From positions 62,001 through 126,000 of the forward strand of contig JAGCPF010000063.1 of assembly GCA_017642335.1 (NCBI GenBank): DNA of 64,000 nucleotides, in the 5' to 3' direction. Below are positions 1-8,540 of this stretch, one piece after another. A program made the position numbers and the translations under genes. The notes under the pieces were generated by a model that made no database searches, was not told the DNA's origin, and was given only the letters and a program-made list of their open reading frames with translations. The stretch comes from Fibrobacter sp. Lineage in GTDB: Bacteria; Fibrobacterota; Fibrobacteria; Fibrobacterales; Fibrobacteraceae. Each line of letters begins with the position of its first letter. The first letter of the stretch is position 1.

Positions 1-312
1 ATCTAGGCCCGCACCCAAGAGCACATATTGCACGTCTCCTGTTTTCTGCTTGGTATTGACAATATCTTCGGCAAAGCGGTTGCGCGGAAGGACAATGGGT
101 AGGAAATACTGATTCAGTAAATCCTTGGTTAGATAATCTTTAACGCCTGGCTTTTTCGCAGGGAGAAAAGTCCTTGCGAGATTGCGGGCGTGGCGATATT
201 CCTTTAAACCGACAAAATCCAGAGCAAATTCGTCTTCAAAAATCTTTTCGCTTTTACTGTGGGTGTGCATGGCACGGGCAAGAGCGCACAAAAGCGCAGT
301 TTTGCTAATCAT
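1..312 (-). CDS. SAM-dependent methyltransferase, leucine carboxyl methyltransferase (LCM) family, partial
   Basis: The first 104 codons of a gene that runs off the left edge. The translation begins MISKTALLCALARAMHT, continues with a segment holding FEDEFALDF, and reaches QYVLLGAGLD at the edge. This N-terminal layout, ending in the glycine-rich SAM-binding loop (V-L-L-G-A-G-L-D), is typical of the LCM / TIGR00027 class I methyltransferases. The start is 2 nt after the stop of the ABC permease, so it is almost surely translationally coupled and part of the same leftward transcript as the importer and probably the nitrogenase-like genes. These enzymes usually methylate carboxylates or small molecules. 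The substrate here is unknown. The catalytic half is outside the window. Confidence 0.72.
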   Translation of the reverse strand, partial: MISKTALLCALARAMHTHSKSEKIFEDEFALDFVGLKEYRHARNLARTFLPAKKPGVKDYLTKDLLNQYFLPIVLPRNRFAEDIVNTKQKTGDVQYVLLGAGLD

Positions 313-314
313 GT

Positions 315-1079
315 CTAATTCGCCTTTGTCCAGAATAGGAGTTTGCGTTTTACAAATTCAAAAAGTTCCATAATCGCAAGCACTACGATGCCTGTCCAAA
401 GAATTCCTGCAACCATGTTGGGGTAGTCGGAATAGTCCGCATAAAATTGCACAAAGTGCCCAAGCCCCGTATTTTCGCCGAAGAGTTCTGCGACTGTGAG
501 CATGATGAACGAAAGTCCCATGCCTACGGAAAGCCCTGAGAATATGGACGGAAGGCTTGCTATAAGGGCAATTCTCCACAAGTATTCAAAGCGACCTATT
601 CCAATAATAGCGGCGTTGCGTTTGTATTTTTCGGGAATATCGGCGGCACCGGCTGCCGTATTCAAGTAAATAGGCCAGAATGCAGCAATAAAAATGATAA
701 ACGTAGATGACAGGTAAAAAGTCGGCAGAATCGCTATAGCGTAGGGAATATAAACGTTGGGCGGAATCGGGGCCGCAAATCGGGAGATGGGTTTCAGCAT
801 GTTGCTTATCCAAGAAACAGACCCGGAAAGAATTCCGATGGAAATGCCGACAATCGCCGCCACCAAATATGCGGGGACAAGTTTCAAGAGGGACGCTCCC
901 GCACTTCGCAAAAGTTCTTCACGAGAATCAAAGAGGGCGTTCGCTATCGCCTTGGGCGATGGAAACAGGTATTGGCTGCTCCATTCCGGGCCACAACTGA
1001 TGAGAGCCCAGATTCCCAGTAAAAACAGGAGGAATAGAATTCCTGAAAGCTTGGAAAGATATTTTGTGAAAGTTCTCAT
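315..1079 (-). CDS. ABC importer permease, sulfonate/taurine/nitrate type (SsuC/TauC-like)
   Basis: A 254 aa inner-membrane permease with about six hydrophobic segments. It carries the cytoplasmic coupling loop typical of the BPD_transp_1 family near residues 150-200 (PEKYKRNAAIIGIGRFEYLWRI region, with the conserved Gly). The length and the TauC/SsuC-like layout point to uptake of small sulfonates, nitrate-like or related organic compounds. It overlaps the upstream ATPase gene by 4 nt and is followed 2 nt later by the methyltransferase. Together with the binding protein and ATPase it makes a complete importer. The substrate cannot be read from sequence. Proximity to a nitrogenase-like reductase suggests an organosulfur compound (inference). 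Confidence 0.85.
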   Translation of the reverse strand: MRTFTKYLSKLSGILFLLFLLGIWALISCGPEWSSQYLFPSPKAIANALFDSREELLRSAGASLLKLVPAYLVAAIVGISIGILSGSVSWISNMLKPISRFAAPIPPNVYIPYAIAILPTFYLSSTFIIFIAAFWPIYLNTAAGAADIPEKYKRNAAIIGIGRFEYLWRIALIASLPSIFSGLSVGMGLSFIMLTVAELFGENTGLGHFVQFYADYSDYPNMVAGILWTGIVVLAIMELFEFVKRKLLFWTKAN

Positions 1080-1891
1080 ATGCTTGCACCCCCCTGTACG
1101 ATATGTCCGAGTTTTTCAAGGACATCTTTGTGGTAAGCATCTTCAATGGCTACGATTGTTTGTTGTACTTTTTCGTCGCGGAACCAATCGCTACGATTTT
1201 TCCTTACTGGGAAATCCAGAGGAATGTCTGCAATGATACGGCCTGGTGTCGATCCCAATACGACAATTCGGCTTCCCAAATAAACGGCTTCTCGAATATC
1301 ATGAGTTACAAATAACGTTGTAATTGGTCGGTCTTTTACGCCACGGCAAAGTTCCAAGACCAAATCCTGAAGGCTTGCACGGTTTACGGGATCAAGCGCT
1401 CCGAAGGGTTCGTCTAAAAGAAGGGCGTCGGCACCAACGCTCAGGGCTCTCGCAATAGCCCCGCGCTGGCGCATTCCGCCCGATAGTTCAAAGGGATATT
1501 TGTTGAGGCTTCTCGAAAGTCCCACCAAGTTCAGGTATTCTTCGGCCAAATGTTTCGCATCGCCACTCTTGACTTTTTTAGTCTTCTTGATGGCGAGCGT
1601 GACGTTCTGGAGAAGGGTGAACCAAGGGAAAAGAGAGTAGTCTTGGAAGACGACACTCCTTTCGGCGGAAGGTTTCTCGATTTCCTTTCCGTTCCAATAA
1701 ATATGGCCCTCGTCCGGCTTGGTGAGGCCTGCGAAAAGATTCAGCAAGGTAGTTTTGCCGCTGCCGCTTTCGCCCAGCAGGCACACGAATTCACCTTGAT
1801 TGATAGTCAAGTTGATGTCTTTCAGAATGGCCTTGCCATCGTAAGAAAAACCGAGATCCGTCGCTTCAAAACCACTTTGCTTTTGACTCAT
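1076..1891 (-). CDS. ABC importer ATP-binding protein (SsuB/TauB-like)
   Basis: A 271 aa ABC ATPase. Walker A is GESGSGKTT near residue 40, the signature is LSGGMRQRGAIARAL near 135, and Walker B is ALLLDEPFGALDP near 155, followed by an H-loop FVTHD. The sequence is typical of the nitrate/sulfonate/taurine subfamily of importers. The gene lies 12 nt downstream of the binding-protein gene and overlaps the permease gene by 4 nt, so the three form one importer unit. The extended C-terminus (about residues 225-271) is usual for this subfamily. Confidence 0.9.
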   Translation of the reverse strand: MSQKQSGFEATDLGFSYDGKAILKDINLTINQGEFVCLLGESGSGKTTLLNLFAGLTKPDEGHIYWNGKEIEKPSAERSVVFQDYSLFPWFTLLQNVTLAIKKTKKVKSGDAKHLAEEYLNLVGLSRSLNKYPFELSGGMRQRGAIARALSVGADALLLDEPFGALDPVNRASLQDLVLELCRGVKDRPITTLFVTHDIREAVYLGSRIVVLGSTPGRIIADIPLDFPVRKNRSDWFRDEKVQQTIVAIEDAYHKDVLEKLGHIVQGGASI

Positions 1892-1903
1892 GTTGTCTCA
1901 CCT

Positions 1904-2938
1904 CTAGTTTCTGGACTTGAATATTTTTTCAGCATTCGCGTAGAACTCGGAATTCGGCTTTTGCTTGCGGAGTTCTGCAATGGCTTTCTGGTAGAAGTCG
2001 GTACGCACATATTCAGCGACCTTCTTGTCGGACTTGATGAATTCAGCATCCTTCAAGAAATCCCAGAAGAATTCGACGCCCTTCACGTTCGGGTCGGTAT
2101 CTTGCGTGACATGACCGCTGTAGAACGCCTTGTTGACAAGGGCTGTGTCGAGCTTGATCCACTTGGCAATAATTTCCACGCTCTTCTTGTGGTCATTTTG
2201 CACCAGTTCTTCGGCTTCGATTAGCGACTTGACCAAGCGCTTGTAAACGTCATCACGGCCTTCAATTTTACGGAGCGATGCGATAAGCCTGCAGCAGATA
2301 TGGCCCGGATTGATGTCCTTACTGCGAAGTACCACAGAAAGGCCGGCTTCTTCGGCGCGGAGGTCATGCGGGCCCCAAGTGACGCCTGCGTACACGCTGC
2401 CGTTCTTTACAGCTTCGATTACTGCAGGCGGGTTCTTGAGTTCCACGATGGTCACGTCTTTGTGCCAGTCGATGCCTTCTTTCTTGAGGCCGCCACGAAC
2501 GATTGCATCGGCAGTACCCAAGCGAATCGTCGCGATTTTCTTGCCCTTGAGATCGCTCAACTTCTTGACGGAGCCAGCGTTTTCCTTGCGCGTAATGACA
2601 GCCTGGTCGCCACCCATGATACCGCCAATGACGCGGATGTCTGCACCCTGGGCGATATGGATGAGCGGAGCGAGAGAGCCGAATGCACCGGCGTCGAGTT
2701 TGCCCGCGCGGACTGCGGCGATGCCGTCACCGGAATTCGAAAATTCCACCAAGGTCACGTCAAGGCCGTTCTTCTCGAAGATGCCGGCATCTTTAGCGAT
2801 GAAGAATTTTCCCTGACCCGTAGAAGAGAGGTAACCGATGGAAATCTTGTCTGCGGCAAAAGCAGATGCGGCACAGACGAGAGTGAAAAGGAATGCCAAA
2901 GCAATCCGAGAATGCTTTTTATGAAGATTATGATTCAT
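1904..2938 (-). CDS. ABC importer periplasmic substrate-binding protein (NMT1/SsuA-like)
   Basis: A 344 aa secreted binding protein. The N-terminus has a basic stretch and a hydrophobic core ending in ASAFAADK, a clear signal peptide. The mature protein starts KISIGYLSSTGQGKFFIAKD, the usual opening of NMT1/SsuA-type binding proteins, and follows the two-lobe pattern (KLSDLKGKKIATIRLG near residue 130). The start at 2938 is chosen because AAGGAGG lies 7 nt upstream. It follows the porin gene by 15 nt, so an outer-membrane channel and a periplasmic receptor are coexpressed. The family binds sulfonates, taurine, nitrate, thiamine precursors and similar ligands. The ligand here is not known. Confidence 0.85.
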   Translation of the reverse strand: MNHNLHKKHSRIALAFLFTLVCAASAFAADKISIGYLSSTGQGKFFIAKDAGIFEKNGLDVTLVEFSNSGDGIAAVRAGKLDAGAFGSLAPLIHIAQGADIRVIGGIMGGDQAVITRKENAGSVKKLSDLKGKKIATIRLGTADAIVRGGLKKEGIDWHKDVTIVELKNPPAVIEAVKNGSVYAGVTWGPHDLRAEEAGLSVVLRSKDINPGHICCRLIASLRKIEGRDDVYKRLVKSLIEAEELVQNDHKKSVEIIAKWIKLDTALVNKAFYSGHVTQDTDPNVKGVEFFWDFLKDAEFIKSDKKVAEYVRTDFYQKAIAELRKQKPNSEFYANAEKIFKSRN

Positions 2939-2953
2939 TGTCAAACCTCCTTA

Positions 2954-4168
2954 TTAGAATCCGTATGTTGCGGAAAGTTGATAACGGTTCAGGTCGGCTT
3001 CCTTTACTTTCTGGGTGCCGGCCGTCAGGTAATCCGTTTGGATGTGAAGGTATTCAAATCCGAGCGAGAAGGCGTCGGTTAAGTTGTAGGTCGCGTTTGC
3101 GAAAACGGAAATGTTCTGTTCGCGGCCGCCAACGGTTTCGATGTCGTCTCGGTCCAGTTTGTCAATACCAGAACCCACGTTGATTGCCAGCTTTTGAATC
3201 AACTTGGCCTGCAATGCAATCCATCCACCGTAGGCCTCGATGCTTTTTACGCTTTCAGGATCGTTGGCCTTGGCTGCAAAACCGCGTCCGATGCCTGCGG
3301 CGTATGTATCCAGGTTTTCACCGATGAATCCTTCACCAAGAATGGCGATTGTGCCGGTAATGGGAAGGGTCAAGTCCACATTCGCAGACCATGTGGGGAT
3401 ATCCTTGGCATCGCCAGTGTCATCCAGGTCGATTTCCTCCTTGCCGTAATGGCCCGAAACGCCGAGGCCGACCTTCTTGTCTTTTACCCACAGCGGAACT
3501 GCAATGCCGATGCGTCCTTGGAATGTGGGGATGTCTGCATCGGTGCCGGTTTCTGAGGCGGAAGTCGTGTTGTACGGCTGGTTTTCGCCGATGGTGCGGA
3601 CAACTGCTGCGGCAATGTCCACGGAACCGCCGGCAACAGGGATGCGTTCTGTGAGCCTGAGTTGAGCCCTGCGAAGACCTGCGTCTCCCGAGTTGTTGAG
3701 TACGCCCGCGTTAAGCGTCGGGGTCACCAACGGAGAAATTACGTCCCAGGTCTGGCCGCCCAAAATGGAGAAGCCGGTCTTGCCGAACGAAATTTCTCCA
3801 TAACCGTGACGGAGTCTCGGGTTAGGAGCGTTGCCGGAGCCGCCACCGTAGAAGTCCACTTCGACCTTACCGTTTGCCTTGAGGTATGTCGAATCGTCAC
3901 CGCTCGAAAAGTTGAGGCCGATTCGGGTCAGATTCGGGGTCAGATGCCAACCGCCGTCGTTTTTATTGGTGATGTCCGAAGCCGCGACAAAGTTGGCGAA
4001 GTTGCCGTTGTTGCTTTTCGAGTCTTCGTAGGCGGCGTTAAGAGATGCAAAACCGTAGAGAGTTGCTGTTACGCCGGATTTCGTGGTGACTGAAATGGAC
4101 TCTGCGGAGAATGCTGCGATTGCAGAGGCGAGAATGATTTTAGCTGTGGTGTTTTTTGTGAGATTCAT
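2954..4168 (-). CDS. Outer-membrane porin-like beta-barrel protein
   Basis: A 404 aa protein with a signal peptide (KIILASAIAAFSAES) followed by alternating hydrophobic beta-strand segments and a terminal aromatic residue (ends SATYGF), as expected of an outer-membrane beta-barrel. Strand-like segments such as TATLYGFASLNAAYEDS, ANVDLTLPITGTIAIL and FSLGFEYLHIQTDY recur throughout. The start at 4168 is favoured over the upstream in-frame ATG because AAAAGGAG precedes it. It sits between the nitrogenase-like K subunit and the ABC importer and is probably the outer-membrane route for the same substrate (inference). Three tandem palindromes lie just upstream of its start. Confidence 0.8.
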   Translation of the reverse strand: MNLTKNTTAKIILASAIAAFSAESISVTTKSGVTATLYGFASLNAAYEDSKSNNGNFANFVAASDITNKNDGGWHLTPNLTRIGLNFSSGDDSTYLKANGKVEVDFYGGGSGNAPNPRLRHGYGEISFGKTGFSILGGQTWDVISPLVTPTLNAGVLNNSGDAGLRRAQLRLTERIPVAGGSVDIAAAVVRTIGENQPYNTTSASETGTDADIPTFQGRIGIAVPLWVKDKKVGLGVSGHYGKEEIDLDDTGDAKDIPTWSANVDLTLPITGTIAILGEGFIGENLDTYAAGIGRGFAAKANDPESVKSIEAYGGWIALQAKLIQKLAINVGSGIDKLDRDDIETVGGREQNISVFANATYNLTDAFSLGFEYLHIQTDYLTAGTQKVKEADLNRYQLSATYGF

Positions 4169-4205
4169 TGAAAATCTCCTTTTTTTGATAATTGTTGGAT
4201 AACCA

Positions 4206-4264
4206 CGCAGAAAATTTTCTGCGAGCATTTGGGAAAATGCCGAATGCCTAAAAAAGGCATCGGC
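4206..4264 (-). promoter_or_regulatory. Three consecutive palindromes between the nifK-like gene and the porin gene
   Basis: Three inverted repeats lie end to end. 4206-4223 is the perfect 18-bp palindrome CGCAGAAAATTTTCTGCG. 4225-4240 is GCATTT-GGGA-AAATGC. 4239-4264 has arms GCCG-A-ATGCCT and AGGCAT-CGGC around an A5 loop. On the leftward transcript they fall after the nifK-like stop (4407) and 38 nt before the porin start. The larger hairpin lacks a clean U tract, so it may be an attenuator, an RNA-processing or stabilising element, or an operator rather than a simple terminator. Confidence 0.55.
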
Positions 4265-4406
4265 TTATTTACAGGGAATTGCTCGTGTGTGGCTTTCCCA
4301 ACATGTCATCTTGCAAAATGCAGATGCTTATTGGAGAATGCCCTGAGCCAAAGTACAAGTACTACACATATAGGTATCCTCGTTCTATTTTGTTTGACTT
4401 ATTTGT

Positions 4407-5759
4407 TTATTTTCCGCCAACGGATGCGCTGTAAATCTTTTCGAGCAGATTCAGCGCGCCCTTGTAACCGACGAAACTACGATTGATAATCAAGGTTTCG
4501 CTGGAAGGGGGAGTAACTTCGAAGAACAAAGCTCCCTTGTCGTTGGCAAGATTGATTTCCCACGAAGAAGCGAGAATCAAGGGCTTTCCAGAAGAGAAAT
4601 CGACTTCCTTGATTGACTTTTCAATCAGGTAGCCATCTTCCTCAAATTCCACCTGGACATCGACGCCTTCGCTAATGTTGTGGAAGGCTTTTTCGATCTG
4701 CTCGCGGAATTTCTGCGGAGGATCGTCGCTGACAATTGCCTTGCGCGGAATAAGTCCGATCTGGTCGGCAAGGAACTTGGTGTAGGCAAGCGTGTAGGCA
4801 GAATCAGCGGTGATGGCGAATTCGCTCGGCATGCCGTACCAGTATTCAGCGAAGAATTCAGAGAAGTGTTCCAGATAGTAGTAATAGATACCATTTTCTT
4901 GTTCAATGAACTTTTCGCTCTGTTCCTTGTCGATTCCGGCAAATTCGACAACTTTACGGATGAATTCGCTTGTCGCTTCGGCGCCGATGGGAATTTCAGG
5001 AATGTGAAGGAATGGCTGACCGTATTTTTCTTGAAGGTGTTCAGCATTACGAACACCAACCCACGGCGAAACCACCAGGTTGAACTGAGCTTCCGGAATG
5101 CGCAACCAGTCCTTGACACCATTATTTTCGGGTCCAAACAGCACATTAACTTCAAAACCTGCGCCGCGAAGAATGCGGGCTAGTTCCTGATAATCACCGC
5201 GCCAGTTCTGGTTGTAATACGGAACTTCGGACCAGAGGTTGATAAGGCCTTTCTTGCGTTCGCCCTTGTAATCGCCCACGAACTGGTCAACGATAGCGTT
5301 CACGACTTCTTCGTGACCGAAAAGGTTGTTGCCCTTGAAACCTGCGGTATCAACAGCGACAATCGGGTAACCCAAATCGCGATATTCGTTAACCAGGCTC
5401 GAGACATCGTCACCAATGAGGCCGCCCACGCAACCGGTGAGAACGACATAGAGGTCACCATTGAAAACCTTGAGCGTCGATTTGATCAACTGATCCAAAG
5501 TCTTGATGCCGCCAAACACAATGTCGTTTTCGGTGGAGTTTGCGCTCGGCATGTTACCGGCACCGGCGTAAATGCTACCCTGGAAACCGTTTTCGAACGT
5601 GAGGAAAGCAGTTTGCTTGAGCTGGCAACCCGGAGAGCAGTTGGCAATAGGCACGGCACCCTTGATGCCGACAACCGTATTAGACGCACCAACTGCGCAA
5701 GAATAGCGGGGGTCCGAAATAGAATTGCTTTTTTTCTTTGTTTTAAGTGCTTCTGACAT
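4407..5759 (-). CDS. Nitrogenase-like component 1 beta subunit (NifK/MarK-like)
   Basis: A 450 aa protein of the nitrogenase component 1 / oxidoreductase family. The three expected P-cluster cysteines are present: C21 (RYSCAVGAS), C45 (NCSPGCQ) and C110 (LTGCVGGLIGDD), matching the spacing of NifK Cys70/95/153. It is shorter than NifK (about 520 aa) because the N-terminal extension is missing, as in many nitrogenase-like enzymes. It lies 17 nt after the nifD-like gene, so D and K should form a heterotetramer. The subfamily is better explained by a methylthio-alkane reductase or other non-N2 enzyme than by nitrogenase, judged from the D subunit and context. C41, beside C45, is extra and of unknown role. 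Confidence 0.85.
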   Translation of the reverse strand: MSEALKTKKKSNSISDPRYSCAVGASNTVVGIKGAVPIANCSPGCQLKQTAFLTFENGFQGSIYAGAGNMPSANSTENDIVFGGIKTLDQLIKSTLKVFNGDLYVVLTGCVGGLIGDDVSSLVNEYRDLGYPIVAVDTAGFKGNNLFGHEEVVNAIVDQFVGDYKGERKKGLINLWSEVPYYNQNWRGDYQELARILRGAGFEVNVLFGPENNGVKDWLRIPEAQFNLVVSPWVGVRNAEHLQEKYGQPFLHIPEIPIGAEATSEFIRKVVEFAGIDKEQSEKFIEQENGIYYYYLEHFSEFFAEYWYGMPSEFAITADSAYTLAYTKFLADQIGLIPRKAIVSDDPPQKFREQIEKAFHNISEGVDVQVEFEEDGYLIEKSIKEVDFSSGKPLILASSWEINLANDKGALFFEVTPPSSETLIINRSFVGYKGALNLLEKIYSASVGGK

Positions 5760-5776
5760 TTTCGAAATCTCCCTTA

Positions 5777-7381
5777 CTATGCGTTTTCCGAATAGGGTTC
5801 TTTATCTTTGCTGAACTTGAGGTTTCTCGGTTCAGGAAGGTCGTTAAGTGTTTCCGGGTGATGCGTCAGGTAGAACGGATCGTCCTGAGCGAGCCACCAA
5901 TCAGAATACGGGAGCTTTACATTACGCTTGAGAACCTGGTTGAACTTTGTACGCGAAAGAACGCCCTTGAGCATTTCGCCAATGCGGAGAATACCTTCGT
6001 AGCCCACCGGAATATGCTCGTCGCCCATGGTGAGGGTCGGGAATCCGAGGTGGCCCGCAACAGAGGCAAGACCCGGATGACGAATGAGCAAGAAGTCCGT
6101 CTTGGCGCGCTTCAAAAGCTGCGGAAGCTGGAAGGCGCGGGTCTTACTTACGGTATAGTGCGGAATGTCGCCGTAAGTTTCCACAAGCTCTTTCAACGTG
6201 TCCTGATGTTTTCCAGCACCATCGTAAATGGGGTCGTGATGGAAAACGAGGGCTGCGTCGTGGCCAATTCCCAGCTCCGAAAGAACGCTGATAAGGCCGT
6301 GAGCATAAGCAGAACCCGTCATCACGATGCCGTTTTTGCCCTTGAAAAATTCGCGGAGTTCGGCAAGTTTCGGGGCGATACGCTTGTGTTCGCTTTCGAT
6401 GTATTCTTCGACTTCCTTTTCCTTGCCGACAACCTTTGCAATGGCGCGGAGCCATTCGTCTGTACCTTTGATACCGTAAGGCTGCGGGGCGTCAATTTGC
6501 GGAACACCGAAGGATTCTTCAAGTGCGGTCGCCATGTAGCCGCCCAACGTATCGCAGAAGGTAGCGGTCGCGACAGCTTCGGAAGCCTGGCGGATTTCTT
6601 CGAAGGATGCCGTATCCAGAAGGTAATTCACGCGCAGCCCAAGCGGAGCGAGCATTTCGGAGAAATAGTCCGAACCCCAGAGGGCAACGATGTTAATCAA
6701 GTCATTCTGCTTCTTGGTCGGGTGACGTTCCACAATCTGGCGAAGAACGCCATGGAAGGCAATGTCAAAGCCAGTAGACCAGTGCTTGGAGCGGAAACCT
6801 TCGCAATGCAGCGGAATGATAGGTACGCCGACTTCGGGTTCCATTTCTTCGGCAATGGAATCGATGTCTTCACCGATAATAGCGGTAGCGCAAGCCATGC
6901 CGATGAAAATAGCCTTGGGGTTGAAGCGTTCCTTCGCGTCACGAATCGTTTGGCGAAGCTTTTCGGAAGCGCCGAACACCATGTCCTGTTCTTTAAGGTT
7001 GGTGCTGATGTTCAACGTATTTTGCAAAGGCTTGCCGCGACGCTTAAGGCCCACATGCATAGAAAGGTTGAATTTGGAGTTTTCGCCACTGCAGCCAATC
7101 GGAGAATGGTCAATCAGGGCGCAGTCCGTCAAATTACCTACCTGGCACTGGATAATAGCGTTAGAGCACATGGTTTCTTGGTTGAGTGGGGACGCTAGCT
7201 CGCAAAGCTTACAGCCACTACCCTTGCCTGCACAGCCGCCATGTTTTTTTGCGCTGCGTTCGTCATAGGCAGATTCCTTAATCAGGTCGCTCGCCTTGCC
7301 GTCCCAGCCGATAATCGTACCCAGTCGATATTCGCGGTTTTCGACCGAGGTCATGTTAAGGTTAATATTGGTCGATGCCAT
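5777..7381 (-). CDS. Nitrogenase-like component 1 alpha subunit (NifD/MarD-like)
   Basis: A 534 aa protein homologous to NifD. P-cluster cysteines correspond to C72, C97 (DHSPIGC) and C164 (FIGMACATAIIGEDI). The cofactor cysteine (NifD Cys275) is kept as C276 in ATATFCDTLGGY. In the CEGFR block (C193-R197), NifD Gln191 and His195, both needed for N2 reduction, align with Trp201 and Phe205. The His442 position aligns with Gly in TMGDEHIP, with a His three residues later. An additional N-terminal Cys group (C50, C57, C60) precedes C72. The gene is 14 nt after nifH-like and 17 nt before nifK-like. The pattern argues for a nitrogenase-like reductase acting on something other than N2. Methylthio-alkane reductase is the best fit (inference). 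Confidence 0.85.
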   Translation of the reverse strand: MASTNINLNMTSVENREYRLGTIIGWDGKASDLIKESAYDERSAKKHGGCAGKGSGCKLCELASPLNQETMCSNAIIQCQVGNLTDCALIDHSPIGCSGENSKFNLSMHVGLKRRGKPLQNTLNISTNLKEQDMVFGASEKLRQTIRDAKERFNPKAIFIGMACATAIIGEDIDSIAEEMEPEVGVPIIPLHCEGFRSKHWSTGFDIAFHGVLRQIVERHPTKKQNDLINIVALWGSDYFSEMLAPLGLRVNYLLDTASFEEIRQASEAVATATFCDTLGGYMATALEESFGVPQIDAPQPYGIKGTDEWLRAIAKVVGKEKEVEEYIESEHKRIAPKLAELREFFKGKNGIVMTGSAYAHGLISVLSELGIGHDAALVFHHDPIYDGAGKHQDTLKELVETYGDIPHYTVSKTRAFQLPQLLKRAKTDFLLIRHPGLASVAGHLGFPTLTMGDEHIPVGYEGILRIGEMLKGVLSRTKFNQVLKRNVKLPYSDWWLAQDDPFYLTHHPETLNDLPEPRNLKFSKDKEPYSENA

Positions 7382-7395
7382 AGGATTTATTTCTC

Positions 7396-8271
<876 letters not shown>

Positions 8272-8294
8272 CTACAGAAACGCTAGGTGGCGAA

Positions 8295-8323
8295 ATTTTA
8301 GAATTGTCTTTTTTGATATCCAA
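8295..8323 (-). promoter_or_regulatory. Candidate promoter of the leftward H-D-K operon
   Basis: On the minus strand TTGGAT, 17 nt, then TAAAAT (-35 at 8318-8323, -10 at 8295-8300). The predicted start of transcription is near 8288, inside the CGCTAGGT copy at 8281-8288, which would suit repression or start-site control. Confidence 0.4.
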
Positions 8324-8459
8324 TATCTTTCGGGGATGTTTTTTGAGAAAAATTCAAAAAAATCTCTCAGCCATAAATGCTCCCTATAGTCGGATTTGGC
8401 TCCAATCTATACCTAGCGCAAAAAAAGTTTTTTTTGTCTTTTTTGCCATCTGATTCGTC

Positions 8460-8488
8460 TTGGATTTTGCTATTCGGCTTTTTAAATT
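8460..8488 (+). promoter_or_regulatory. Candidate promoter of the rightward NifB-like operon
   Basis: TTGGAT at 8460-8465, 17 nt, then TAAATT at 8483-8488. The -35 hexamer and spacing are the same as in the opposing leftward candidate, so the two directions may share a regulator. The downstream CGCTAGGT (8531-8538) would fall in the leader. Confidence 0.35.
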
Positions 8489-8540
8489 CTAACCCACTTG
8501 TTTCATAGAAAAAACTGATAAGCTGCGGAACGCTAGGTAA

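Larger units (their letters stand above)
8281..8538. promoter_or_regulatory. Three copies of CGCTAGGT in the divergent nitrogenase-like control region
   Basis: CGCTAGGT occurs at 8281-8288, as its complement ACCTAGCG at 8411-8418, and again at 8531-8538, all inside the ~300 bp between the divergent H-like and NifB-like genes. The outer two share the longer 10-mer AACGCTAGGT. Spacing between copies is 130 and 120 bp. The site at 8281 lies immediately downstream of a candidate -10 box for the leftward operon. These are plausible operator half-sites for the LysR regulator at 9925 or another regulator. The rest of the gap is AT-rich with T tracts. Confidence 0.5.
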
